DNA from: Polytrichum commune
Lineage: Eukaryota > Streptophyta > Polytrichopsida > Polytrichales > Polytrichaceae
Assembly: GCA_950295325.1 (NCBI GenBank)
Contig: OX485804.1
Span: 23,560,001 to 23,624,000, forward strand
DNA: 64,000 nucleotides
Direction of reading: 5' to 3'
Of this stretch, positions 48,601 through 60,879 are shown piece by piece; position 1 is the first letter of the stretch, and each line of letters begins with the position of its first letter. The notes under the pieces were generated by a model, which was not told the DNA's origin, searched no databases, and saw only the letters and a list, made by a program, of their open reading frames with translations. Position numbers and translations under genes: made by a program.

Positions 48601-51600
48601 TCATCTTTTGTGTAGGAGGATTGAACTAGCATATTGCATGGCATTAGTGTTTATTACTTTGAATGTGTGTTTAACAGTGGTTTCGGATAGTTTGAATGTT
48701 TGTTCGAGTTGTATCATTGATGGGGCATGTGTGGTGCCTCTGGCTCCAGCCGTAATGACCATCAGTGGTTCTACTTTCCAACCTTGTTGAGTGATGTCGT
48801 TAATTAGTGGTTGGTATTTCTGGATTTTATTGTTAATTGTATCTTGTGAAAATACGTCATTTGTGTATGTGAATTCGATAAACTGTACCGTGAGGTTGTC
48901 CGATGGGTGTGTTGGCGGAGTACTTTGGTGAGGAAGTTCTTTAATACATAGTAGGTCATGTTTGAATCTAGCGTTGCAGTGACATCTGTGTTGCCTACAT
49001 GTACATGGTAGGAGCCATGTGAGAACTGTATTCTCTTGTGGGTTGTTGTTAAAAGTCCCTGCATTCATGAGAATGTAACATCTTGATTTTTGTGACGATA
49101 GAATTAGTTTCCTTAGTTCCCATACTGCTTTGTTATGTCTTTTGGTTCTAAGGGCATGTATGTGGTGCTGAGTGCATTTTAATAATACATGTAGCCATGT
49201 GTCTGCATATGGGGAGTTGCATATTGGACATGTTATTGTTGGGAATCTTTCTATGCCAAAAAATAATTGTTTTCTAGCATTTCCCATGTATTGTCCAGTA
49301 CGGAATTTTAGTATGCTTGTTTTTTGTAAGTCTGTTATTGTTGGGGTAGACCAGAATTTGTTGGATATATCTTTATCTATGTCCGGGTTCATTGTCCATT
49401 TGTTAATGTTAGGGAATTGTTCCGCCATTATTTTTAGGTTGGTTTCACGATCGTATTTTGTGATGTATGTTTGGAGGCATCTGACAGGTCCTTTGTCGGG
49501 TCGCTTAGTTGGTCCAGGCCATGTGTCTTTTTGAAAGAAGTATGGTGTGGTGTGTGCGAATTCATATGATTTGGTAGCAAAACTATCTCTCTTTTTGGCG
49601 CCGTTTTTTGCAAGTTCGTCGGCTTTCTCATTACCAGCGATGTTTATGTGTGCTTTGACTTTGTATATTGTGGTGGGTTGTGTGTGTGTTTTTAGCATTT
49701 CGACCATAGATGTTAATATGGTTTTGTCTGCATGGTTGTTCTGTTGGGTTGGGTGTTTTATTTGTGTGTTAAGTACATATAGACAATTGAGACAATCGGT
49801 GAATATGTGGGCTGGTTCATTTGCGTATTTGGTGGTGATTAGTCTGATTGTTTTATGTATGGCCATTAATTCAGCTCTGAAGCTTGTTTGTAATCCTGGT
49901 AATCTTTTGGAGATTTGTATTTCTTCTTTGGTTGGGTTGTAGATACCATAGCCAGCTTTCTCTTTTTTCTAGCGGCCGTTCTCAGCTTTTTTAGGTGGGA
50001 CAAACGATCCGTCTATGTAGTAGCTATATTGTGGTGGGAATTTAAGTATGACATTAATTTCGTATTTTGGCAATGGTGGTATTTGTGTGATTGTCAGGTT
50101 GGTGTGGGGTGGGTAGAGTAGTTTATTCCATTTGGGGTGTTTATTTATTGTAGTGTCAGAGGCCGTGGGTGGAGCTTTTTGTAAGTGGTATTGTGTGATT
50201 TGTAAATTTTCAATTGTTGTTTTGATTGTGTCTATTTGGTTGGTTGTGCCAATGTTGTGGGCTTGGTAATGAGTGCATAGTATGTGTATTGCTAATGGTT
50301 CGATTCATGGTTTTTTTGTAGCTTGGAGGTTTATTGGCTCATCATATGTAATGGTATCTGCGGCAAAGTTGGCTATAACATGTGTGTCTGGGAATGGACC
50401 GGTATGTGGTGTGTAGTTTTGGTACCAGTTGATGTCCGGAATGACTAATATTGTGATGGTATTTGGGTCGTTTTTGGCTGCTAATCGTGCCTAGAGTATT
50501 GCTTGTTGGGCCATTTCTTCATTCGGTGGGTGGGCGTAGCCGATTCCTTTCCATTTATATTGAAAGGCGGTTCCGAAGGATCCAAATATTTTGTCTCTTG
50601 CGAATGGGAAATAGAATTGTATAATGTGTGTAGAGCATGTTACTGGTGAAGAGAAGTATGAGTGTGAGACGTTGAATGTTTTTGTGAGAGAATCAATGAT
50701 GTTTTGCAGGAGGGTGTGTTGTAATCTTTGAAGTGAGTCATTTTTGGTGTTTTTATGTTTGTATCTTTGGTAGAGCCATATAACTTTTGTTTCAAATGGT
50801 TGTGTATGTGGTACTAGTCCGTGTGTGTTGTGGTTGGTGTTGTGGTATTGATACCATAATCATTCTAGTCTAGTAGTTGGGATGGTAATGAGGTATTTAC
50901 CGGTATCATCATATAGATGGGTTAGTTCGCCTTGAGTTTGTATAGTGTTTTTTGTGGTGGCTATATCTTTTTCCGGATTACATTCTATTATTGAAATTTG
51001 AGTGTGTGGTAGTTGTGTGGATGGTGGTATGAATCTTGGGTCTCTACTTTGTTCAGGAGTGAAGTGTGTATTTATCAAGTTTTTGTACTGCGTATGTTGG
51101 TGTTTTGTGTAATATTCTTTTAATATTTTTATGTTGTGTTCAACTACTAGGGGTTGATTTAATGGGAATAATGTGCGTTGTGGCATCCATTTGTTATATG
51201 TTAGGTTGTTTTGTGATGACCATTGACATAGGTATGTATTGTAATTAACTGTTATTTTGTATTTATCTTTTGTTTTATTTTTTTTGTGGTTTAGTATGGT
51301 GTTTATAGGGTATCTTAGTGGGTTATTTATGATGTTGGAAGGTGGATTGGCCAATTGTATTTGTTGTGGTAAGGGTGTATTTAGGAGGTTTATTGGTATT
51401 CTGAGCGTTATTGTTTGGTTGTGTGTTATATATCTTGCTTTTAGAGTGCGTGATGGTGGGTGTATGTTGCATAGGTTTGGGCAGTCTTGATTGCAGTTTG
51501 GGTGGCAAAAAAGTTGTTCCGCGATATTCAATGCATTTTTTTCTAATTTTGTTGGAGTTTTGTAGTAGGTTTGAAAGTCTTTAGGTGCCATTAGATTTGT

Positions 51601-52017
51601 GCCATTTGGGAGAGTGATGTGTTTGATTTTGTGTATGTTGTGAATTAAGAGTTTATGTAGTAGTTTAAGGGATAGCTTAGGATTAAGATGTGGTAGGTCT
51701 ACTATGGTATTAGTTGTCCATTCGTGTTCTAGTTCTGATATATGTAGTTGGAAGTTTTTTTCTATGCTTTTGAGATGAGTTCCACCTTCTTTCTTCATGA
51801 GGAAAAATATTCGTGTAGTGGGTGATTTGGTACAATCGGTATGTGTGACTCTTGGTATATCTTCTGCACCGCCATACTTGGCGAGGATATGTTGTATGAG
51901 TCCCTTATAAATTATTCCTAGTTTGCCAGTGTCAATTAGTGCATTTATGAGTTGTTCACTAATGCATCTTAGGTAGGCATTCTTTAGTGAGAACGCTTCT
52001 AGACCAAATATGTCGCG
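48601..52017 (-). pseudogene. LINE ORF2 C-terminal half: MTase-like, RNase H, zinc knuckle
   Basis: One frame runs through with four in-frame stops (near 50860, 50490, 50310 and 49970). The start, RDIFGLEAFSLKNAYLRC, continues the reverse-transcriptase part across the 963-bp insertion. Near 50650-50400 comes FARDKIFGSFGTAFQYKW, GIGYAHPPNEEM, then ITILVIPDINWYQN. RNase H follows with YYIDGSF, ELMAIH, IFTDC and HINIAGNEKADELA, giving the D, E, D and final H/D-type motifs. Then CPICNSPYADTWLHVLLKC forms a CCHC knuckle, and CTCRQHRCHC is a second Cys/His cluster. RNase H helps to remove RNA from the hybrid during target-primed synthesis. The methyltransferase likeness is inference from motif order. 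Confidence 0.85.
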
Positions 52018-52980
52018 CACCTCTCAATGAGGAGTGCCCGAAACACCATGGGCACAAGGGGGACCCCGGAGTGACACCCGGGACTTGTGGCGCCGTTGGT
52101 GAGAGGGCCCAAGTGATCCTAGTGTGGGTGAGGGCCCCGGGCGTTGGGAACGCCTCCCACCCACGAAGATTAGGAGGCACAAGGGTAAGGCCATGAGTTA
52201 TGCGTAGCTCATGGCGTGGTGATTCTAGAAAGCTCAAGAACACCTCAATCGGAGGTGTGAGCTAGGAGTTATGGCCATTTGAGTGGGGCACTGTCCCGGG
52301 ACAGCGCCCTGGTACAGCAGTGCCTGGGAGTGATTCCCGGGACTGCCAAGGTTCAAACAGGCATAACTTCCCCAAGACTTGCTCAAATGGGGCAAGTGAG
52401 GAGTCCATCGGCATCTACGTGAAGCGTAGATGATGATGGAGTGGTTGGTTGTTATGATCAGACATCATACAAGGAAGTTATGATGGTCTGAAGCTGCTGG
52501 GGGGGTTATAGGCCCAGCAGCTAAAGGAAAATGTCCACTTGGCCCCAACTCTTGGTAGAGAGACACGAGGTTGGTTGACGGTGGGGTAGGGGCCCCGCGT
52601 GAAGTCCTAGAGGCTTATATGGGTGAGGTGGTGTGGCCTCACCCACCCGAGGCCGAACGGCACGGCCTCCATGGGCATTGGCCCAATGTGAGGCCATAGT
52701 TGCCTAGTATGGTTCGGGTTGTTGTAGTGTTGCTCCGGCAATGCGATGATCAACATGAGATTGGACTTCCATGGATGGAAGTCCACATCTAAGGATTGGT
52801 TACCGATTAAGGGGGTGAGTCCCGAATGCAAAGTAGGAGGGTTGGTTCCCTCCTATGAACTATAAGGTCCGGGGTAGGAGGAGCTAACCATTAGCATGGC
52901 GGTATGCGAAGGGTTAGCGCTCGTAACCTTTGCTAGGAATGAAAATTGGCAAGATGGTCAAGGGGGGGCTAGCAAGGGTT
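52018..52980. mobile_element. 963-bp insertion in the LINE, 3-bp target duplication
   Basis: GCG at 52015-52017 and at 52981-52983 flank the insert. With one copy removed the LINE reads NLFCR-DIFG without a break. The insert starts CACCTCTC and ends AAGGGTT, so the ends are only weakly inverted (read inward CACCTC and AACCCT). It is far richer in G and C than the LINE and has several short palindromes (ATCTACGTGAAGCGTAGAT near 52410, CCCGGGAC near 52290 and 52337). There is no transposase. A 3-bp duplication and a CAC start fit CACTA elements loosely. Confidence 0.75.
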
Positions 52981-52983
52981 GCG

Positions 52984-55330
52984 ACAAAATAAGTTGTGAG
53001 GGAGTTGGGTTATGATGTTTGCTGTGCATTTCGGAAGGCTGCAGATTATTTTTTGGATTCCTATAATCTTTTTGTCTAGTTTATTAATTGTTGGCAAAGA
53101 GTATGGGACTGCATAAAAGCTGTAGGCTATGCCTGCTTTGATCACGGTATTCACCATGTTAATTTTTTGCTTAATTGTCGCTGGGCAGTTTGATAGTTGT
53201 TTACATTGGTTGGTTATTTTGGTTGTAGTGATGTGTGTTTGGAGTTTCCATTTTAGTGAGGGTACTAATTGTATGCCTAGATACACATATGGTTCGTTTT
53301 GGTGTAGTACCGGGAGTGGTTGATTTTTGTAGTTAATGTTTTGGGCTTGGATTTTGGCTTTAAATATGTCCGGTTTGGTTTTTGATTTGTTTGGGCATCC
53401 AGTGATGGCACATTTTGATACTCCTAGGTCCATTCCAGCCCATTCTCAGTATTTGTCAAGTTTATTTAGTTGGACTTGTATTGATTGGAGGTTGTTTGTG
53501 ATAGCTGCTAAGTCGTCTGCGTATGCTACCGAGTTAATTGTTAGCTGAGATGTGCCAAATGTGTATCCATTCTTCCCTCTTTGTAGCCAACGTAACAATG
53601 ATTCTAGGAATATTAGGAAGATGTATGGGCTAAGTGTGTTTCCTTGTATAGTTCCTCTTTGTATGATAATTGGTTCTGTTTTACCGAAGTGTTCACCTGT
53701 GAATATTGTACTAGAGTGTGAGTAAATATTACCTATTAGAGTTACATAGTCTATTGGGTATCCTAGGTCTTTTATTATGGCTAGCAATCTTGTATGGTCA
53801 AGAGATCCGAATGCGTTTTTAAAATCAATGTATAATAAGTAGATATCTTGATTTGTGAATTTGGCATCTTCGAGCGCTGCTATGAGAAGCTGGAGTTGTC
53901 TAGACGTGTTTCTTTTTGCTCTAAATCCTTCTTGATTGTCATGTGACATTTGATGTTTTTCTCCGTATGCCGAGAGTATGAGTATTAAGGTACTGGTAAA
54001 AAGTTTGTATATTGTGTTTGTAAGTGCGATTGGTCTATGGTTTGGTAGTTGTGAGGGATCTCCTTTCTTGTAGAGGAGTATGGTTAGACTTGTTTTCCAT
54101 GATGTTGGGATTTGCTTTTGTTTATAGCAGTGGTTGAAGAACTGAAAGAAGAGTTTGTGGAAACTTTCGGGCATATTTTTTAGTATTACGTTGGGGATTT
54201 TATCTGGTCTAGGTGTCTTATTATTTGCTAAGTTTTTTAGGCAGATGTCATATGTTTCTTTATCAAAATAATTATGTAGTGGGATTTGTGGGTTCTCTCT
54301 TTTGTCTATAGTGTATCCTTCTAAATCATGCCATGGGTATTGTCTAACACCGCAAGTGCATTTTGGTGTGTATTCCGGTTGGTGATGGCATGTTGGTACT
54401 GTGGGTCTGTTGCTGATAGATTGTTATCTATGGATTTCGTTGGCTATATCTATAGGGCTTGTGAGTATGTTATTATATCCATCTATTATGCAGTCTAAAG
54501 GGGACGTTTCTTGATTTTTAAAGACTCTTTTATTAATTTTCTTTGGGGTTTTTTTATATAATTGTCTATATTTGGATATGGCTTTTCTGATACAATCTTG
54601 AGTATATTTTGTAGTGATTTTGCGGGCTTGTTTGTTTGTGGTTTTTGCTATGTTGGCTATTGCAATGATCCATTCTTGTTGATTAGGTTTTTGATCTGGG
54701 AGGGGCGGGATATTAACATGGCTATGGTTTTTTAATTCTTCTATTATGGGGTGTGTTTGCCAGTTTGGGGAGTTTCTAGTGATGTAGATTGTTTTTTTTA
54801 TTAAATGGTAGGTGTAGAGGTGGTTTGTCCACTTCTTCTGGAGTTTTCTTGGTAAGAAACCTCCTTGTTGCGATGTGCGATTTGTGAGTATTGGGAGGGG
54901 TGGTGCACTACAAGTTTCTTGGATTTTGTCAGAGATATTTTTTATTAGATGGTCTAGTGCTATACATGATGTTTGCCATTGGTTGTGTGTTAGTTGGTCT
55001 TTTATTAGTGTGTTGGTGAGTTCGTTTATTTGGAGTGCGTTTATTTGGAGTGCGTTTTCTTCAAAGAACTCCGTTTTAAATTTTTCAATATTTGTATTTG
55101 GAATGGGGTTTAGTATTCGAGGTGTGTTGTCTGTTATTGGGGGTATGCACCGGGCTATTAAGGTGTTAGGTGGTATGTGTAGTGTTACTGGGGAGCGATC
55201 TGGGTATAGTTTTGACCTCTTTGTCTGGAGTATAGGCTGTTTGTGGGGACGTATGTAAGTTGCAGGTTATTTGTGAATGCGCGCCATTCTATATCTTCTA
55301 TTAGGGGCGGTGTGGTGTTGTATTCGTGTT
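52984..55330 (-). pseudogene. LINE endonuclease end and reverse transcriptase
   Basis: The minus strand continues the ORF2 from the MULE junction. Before the palm comes NNKTPRPDKIPNVILKN. The reverse transcriptase shows LLYKKGDPSQLPNHRPIALT, EGFRAKRNTSRQL, YIDFKNAFGSLDHTRLL, RGTIQGNTLSPYIFLIFLES and the catalytic SVAYADDLAAI. It synthesises cDNA from the element RNA at a nicked target. Stops interrupt the frame, including a TGA at 53446-53448 just before EWAGMDLGVSKCAITGC and another near 54430. Confidence 0.9.
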
Positions 55331-55339
55331 GGTGCCCGA
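55331..55339 (+). repeat. 9-bp target duplication, left of the MULE
   Basis: GGTGCCCGA here is repeated exactly at 61555-61563 on the other side of the element. A 9-bp duplication is the mark of Mutator-type transposition. Confidence 0.95.
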
Positions 55340-55597
55340 CCTCGGCACTAACAGCAGTCCAGCTTGACTGCTGCCGGGCTGCCCAGACCCCTTAAAAAAC
55401 TCCGTTTCCCTCCCCAATGTCCCCACCCACCACTTTTACCAGCGACTGCTAGTAGATTGTAGCTCGGAACTTAGTAACTCCTAGAACTTCGGGAATTTCG
55501 GGAACGCCGCAGGGTTCAGAGCTGCGGCCAGACAGTTCTGAATTTCTGTCTGGCTAAACAGAAGCATCCGGACACTTTTAATGGCAGGTTTTGGATA
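55340..55597 (+). repeat. Left TIR of the MULE
   Basis: 258 bp that match the reverse complement of 61288-61554. Differences are scattered substitutions and a short length change in the region of GAACTTCGGGAA repeats (the right copy is 9 bp longer). The inner boundary is where CAGGTTTTGGATA stops matching. Confidence 0.93.
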
Positions 55598-56248
55598 TTT
55601 TGCACCTCACATAAGAGAGGTATATTTGGTGGGTGAAGACCTTAGGGTTTATTTTTCACCATTCTCTCTTGACTGTTGTGTTCTCTCCATAGAGGTGTGG
55701 TCTCTAGTCCTTGTTGTTGTCTTCATGGTGCAATCTAGTGTGCATGTCTAGTGTCTCATTGTGTACATGGAGTGGATGATGGGAGAGACATTGATTGTTG
55801 TGTTGTCATATGGTTGGGTGTTTTAGGGGTGATTGAGGCATTCTACTTGGAACATTCACCAACTACCACACCAAGTAAGTCATCTTTTAAGAGCATTGTG
55901 GATTATTCATATGATTTTGAACTAGTCTAGTATTCTTTGATGTGAATGTAGTAATTGAAGCTCTATGAATTTGTTGCACAATGGTCTTTGAAGTGAATGA
56001 AGTGATTTCAAATTTGCATGTGTGCATTGTCAATTTGAAGCTTGCCTATGTGCCTTGTCATTTGAGCTAGTACATGGTGTTAAGAAATGAATATCACATT
56101 ATTGAAATCCTAGTACAATGTAGTGTGAAGCATAGTAAATCTATAGTAGTTGTGGTGTGATGGAAGAGATTCGATATTTTTGAACCACTTGAATTACTCT
56201 TGTATTTCAATATTTTTTTTTGTTAATATTGTTATGTGGATTGAAGTT

Positions 56249-57080
56249 ATGGCCCCTCGTAAGAGCAAGAAAACTTTCCAGCACATTGAGCCTGAGAAGA
56301 TTGCAAGGAAGGCCAATTATGCACGTGAGGCCAAGTCTTGTGCAAAAACCAAGGCTTTCAAGAGATTGTCCGAGAGTGTAGATGTGAAACTCAAAAGGGA
56401 ACAATCCAAGTTTGGAGAAGCAATTCCCTTGAGGGAAGGGGTTGAAAAAGACACACTAGTGAAGGCTTTGAAGATGTCTTGTATGCCTTTCCTTGAGGGA
56501 GTTTGATTGGAGCACAAGTCGTTTGTTTCTCCTCTTATCACTCATCCTCATAGCTAGATTACTAAGTTGATGCTTCAAAGTTTTGATGACTATGAAGAAC
56601 TTGCAGAAAGTAATCATGAGCGTGAAGTGATTCTAGAAGCTCGTGCATTGTTTGAAGGTATAAAGTGTATTGTATTTATATCTACCCTTGAAAATCTTCC
56701 CACCAATTGCATACACAAGTGAATGTCTTTGTGTAGTGGATTTGGTAGATATTTTTTCTGAATTTTTTCTCTTGGCTTGATCAGAGGAGGATTGGGAAGC
56801 AAACAAAGATGCTCGTGCAGAAGAACTTGCGCTTTTATTGGAATTCAACGAATTCCTTTATATACAAGAATTGTTTGAGCATGGAGAAGAATGGAAGGCA
56901 AAGCTTCTTGAGAGGAAGATGGGAAAGTGGGAGGTAATGTATATCCATAATTCCTGCAAGTGTCGTGAGCGCAACGCTGAAAGACTCTTGAGAGAAGCTG
57001 AGATGCCTCATACAGATACATGACGTGTGCGAAAGACCACGACCAAGTCTGCCTCTAACAAGAGGCAAAAGAAGAATTGA
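56249..57080 (+). pseudogene. Second MULE gene, convergent to the transposase, function unknown
   Basis: The frame starts MAPRKSKKTFQHIEPEKIAR and is rich in Lys, Arg and Glu. It continues in one frame through a TGA at 56504 and a TAG at 56555 to a donor at 56657/56658. After a GT-AG intron it resumes at 56785 with EEDWEANKDARAEELALLLE and CKCRERNAERLLREAE, meets a TGA at 57021, and ends in a basic tail (RVRKTTTKSASNKRQKKN) with a stop at 57078-57080. Each of the three inner stops is one C-to-T change from a sense codon. No known domain is visible; predicted helices and basic ends suggest a nuclear, possibly coiled-coil protein. Position and orientation recall mudrB of maize MuDR, but I see no sequence likeness. 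Confidence 0.7.
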
Positions 57081-57412
57081 AGACTACCTTGGAATTGAAG
57101 ATTGTAGTTGAGGATGAATGTTGGAATTGGAGTGTGCATGTGTATGATATGTATTGAACTCTTTATATTTATATGTGATGTTTTATTGATTGCATTATCT
57201 CTTGTGTGTTGGTGGAGTCTAGATCAGATATTACTTGGACTCATGACAAGACTTTGAATTCCTTGTCGTAAATTCCTCCACATGGGAAGAAATTGTTGAA
57301 TCTATAGACAGTTCAAATAAGTGTCTACATATATATTTGAGAATGCATCTTCTATAATACACATGTATACATAAGAGAAATGTACAAATGATGATAAAAC
57401 CTTCAAAACTTT

Positions 57413-60400
57413 CTATTTCAACTTTAAAATGACATGATAATTTTTGCAAGTAGCACTTGTCTCTCTACTCTCGATCCTAGTAAGAGTAAAACAAATTTCA
57501 CATGTTACCCTTGGGATACTAGAAAATACAACTCTATTTTGTTTTGGTCTACTTAATAGCACATGTATGGGCCTTGTTGGTTTTAGACGTGGTTGGGAGG
57601 ATTGAGGCTCCTTCTGGATTTGTGATTCAGGTTGTTTTCCATGGCCCATACGAGTTCGCCTAACATTCTCTTGAATGGAATAAATAGATCCTCTTGAAGG
57701 CAAACTTATGGTAGAAGATCTGTCAAAGATATATGGTTCATTGAGTGATATTATGCATATTTTCATTATCTTCAACTTGTGCTCCAGTTCATCAACACTC
57801 ATAGTTTCTAATTTAATCTTCATGGAGTTAAGTTTCTTCACCAACTCCTTCATACCTTACAAGAATAGTTGTTTTTGTTCATCACATGGTGTTGATGGAG
57901 ATACATCTTCATGAGTATATTGAGGAATAGGTTCTCCCTCAAAATCCGTTGTAGTGAATTCCACATCACTGTTAGTGGTAGGCAAATGTTCACCAAAATT
58001 GGCATTGATATGCCCAACATCTTCACCAACGTTTACTTCGGAACTTGGTTCTTTGTCATCATTCATATGGATGTGGAGATAGTGAGTCTTCAAGATCATC
58101 TTCAATCTAACAAGATGTTTGCATGAAGATGATTTTGAAGGGCATCCACAAAAACATGTTGTTAAAGACACATAATACGAAAGGCCTTCTATATTTTCAC
58201 TTGTCATGCGGAAGAAACCATGAGCCTCGTCCACCACTTCCAAGATGTTATGAGGATTTACCTCGTACAAGCGAAAGATTCTTTCTCCTCCAGCAAGTCG
58301 CCTTCTGTGTGATTTGTCATTAGTCCTTGTTGCATATCTCCCTGAATCATCTACACAACAAGCAAACCCATAGTATAGCCGGAGTATTAATACAACTTCT
58401 TAGCAATGGTAGATACAATATATCACAAATAAATTCATTTATAGTATAGATTATGACTCACTTAAAGCTTGTTGTTGTTTGAAGTGGTCAATTAATGTTG
58501 CTCCACCAACACGAGTTCCATCTGCATCATTTCCAATAATTGCCACCACAAGATCTCGTAACTTACAATTTACTTTGGCGCCCAATAGGCTATACTTAAT
58601 TCATTCCCAATGGCGCTCCACATGGTTAGTTGTATCCATACCTCCATAACGAAAGAGTCTCCCCCAAGTAGGCCACATACTCCTCCATGACACCCCATGA
58701 TTGGCCCATCCAGATTGAATATAAATCACTACACCTTATATATCCTTGAACTCATCATAAAACCTCTCTAACTCATAGTCGAAGGTAATTTCACTTGAGC
58801 AATGCATTAGAATATACAAAAATTTCCACATTTTTTTAGGTGAAGGGGTACACGAGTAAGGAGGTTTTCACTCCATGCCTTCATGACATGGAATCTACAA
58901 AAAAGAAATTTTCCTGCAATTTGTTCAGTGCCTACAAGTTCATCTCTCCAACAATATTTGTCTTCATCAACCACTTTTTAGATTGCAAGCAGTGAAGTCT
59001 TGTGTTTGTCTATAACAATACATGTTGGCCTGACGTTGCCAATAGCCTCAAACACAACTTTCAAACATAATTCCAGTGTTATTCCTTCTTGTCTGCTACC
59101 AGTGTCTTTGGAGCACAACATATAGAAAATAGGCATGCCTCTACCACATTGGTTGGATACAATACCAACATACAAAGGCAAATCGTATTGATTTGTTTTA
59201 AAAGTTGAATCAATGGCCCAAGACCTTCCAAAGGAGAAACGAATTACATTTTTACGCATAAAATCATCATGTAAGACAAGTACAAAAGGGCGCTTTGTGG
59301 GGTCTTCATTATTGGGATCGTAGTCTTGGTAAAACAAGACTTTCCCAATGTCTCGTAATCTCATGGCTTCTACACAAGTTGCATCCCAGTCATATTTTCG
59401 TAGAGAATCTACAAAACCAAAATTGAGTTCAATAAATGATAGTATAGACAATAATGCAATATTGATATTAATCTTAATTCTTAAAGTTTATAATCAGATG
59501 CAAAACAATTCTTACCATTCAGTCTCATGGTTTATGAAAGTTGTTCCACTTCTTTGGGGATGAGTACAAATCGATATATAGAGCGCTCCAAATCATTCAC
59601 CAGTGCCTTTGTCTTGTCCTCATCCTTTAGAGATGCAAGAGCCACTGCGGAGGTGCCTACTAGCCTCTTCAAATCCTCCATTGCCCTTTTCACCACCATG
59701 GGATGAACTGGTAGAAAATACTTGTCATTATTGGATCTTGTATCATGTCCTATGTGAACATTATGAACCAATATAGTAGCTTCCAGTGTGGATTCTCCAT
59801 CTTTTTTCTTTCCACATGACAATGGAACTATAGTTTTGATGAGAAATTCACATCCACGCAATCTAGAGATTCTTTCTCTTCTAGCACTTGTTGAGCATTG
59901 GGCATCTTTTTTTCCAGAATGATTTATTTTCCTTCGCTTCTGTCCACCCCTATGACACTTGAAGTATGTGACTTGATTGGATCCCACAACTGCCTTTGTT
60001 CTTGTTGCACGCACAACAATGTGTACTTTGTTTATATCATCAAGTTTGGACTCAACCTCATCGATATGACAAACATGTTTCTTATGCCACACTTGCATTT
60101 TGCGTTTGGTTCCATGGGATGAACATGAATTATAAGATTCAATACATTGTTTCATAAAATTGATATCAAGACCTCCATTCATGGTAGAAGTACTCCATGA
60201 CTCTCTAATGGCCTCAATGGTCCTTGTGAGGGACAAATGTTGTCCATTAGATACATGAATTTTCCAAAATATCGTACTCCACTCTTCAATCCATGGAACT
60301 TGGCGTGATGGGTTATCTTTCTTGTGAAGTAAACCCGTTTCATTTTCAAAGGGTGCACATACATATATCTTTTGGAGGTTCGTCCATCTCTTACATATGC

Positions 60401-60799
60401 TATCACTAGCATATGGATCCAATTCTCTTCCATGATATTGAGAAGACCCTTTGAAAAGAGGGTCTGCTATCAATATCTCTTGACATGAAGGGATGTAATC
60501 ATGACTCAAAGAATCATGAGGTTTCGACTTGCAAAAGTGAATTGGGGGAATTGAATACTAGAAGACCGTTCTACTAAAACATGGTCAAAGTTGGAAATTG
60601 AAGTACCATTATTGTTTATTCCTTCATCTTTTTCTAAGTCACTTAGTGACTCAAAATCATCAAGGAAAAAACATCCTCCTTCAATGGCATTGAGGGGATC
60701 CCAATCCTCCTCTTCTAACCCACCATCTAGTCCAATATCATCTTCAAAATCTGATGGATAAAACAAGGCATCATCCACAACATCATCACACTCATCCAT
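57413..60799 (-). pseudogene. MULE transposase gene (MULE domain and SWIM zinc finger)
   Basis: Coding blocks read from the right. First is an acidic N-terminus (60799 to about 60545, MDECDDVVDDALFYPSDFED). A long block to 59532 contains a Cys/His-type DNA-binding segment around VTYFKCHRGGQKRRK. Block 59451-58978 holds the catalytic core, with RSWAIDSTFKTNQYDLPLYV (first Asp) and PTCIVIDKHKTSLLAI (second Asp). After a degenerate stretch, 58270-57857 contains the SWIM finger CFCGCPSKSSSCKHL (CxCx7CxH). A C-terminal segment to 57413 has MKELVKKLNSMKIKLETM, a likely coiled coil. The enzyme would cut at the TIRs. A TAA at 57857, in frame between SWIM and C-terminal blocks, and frame breaks near 58.3-58.9 kb suggest that it is dead, though some breaks may be introns. 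Confidence 0.85.
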
Positions 60800-60879
60800 T
60801 GTATATATGTATCACGCTATAACCAAAATCCTACCCACTCAACATCCTCTACAAAATATATGTGTTAACAAACACAAAG

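Noticed and set aside
49547..49942. Plus-strand frames of 120-139 codons over 48.4-49.9 kb with hydrophobic translations.
   Set aside because: They are shadows of the LINE RNase H frame; the G/T-rich strand gives Val, Leu, Cys and Phe codons that imitate membrane proteins.
54875..55258. A 127-codon plus-strand frame resembling a membrane protein.
   Set aside because: It is antisense to the LINE reverse-transcriptase region and has the same composition artefact.
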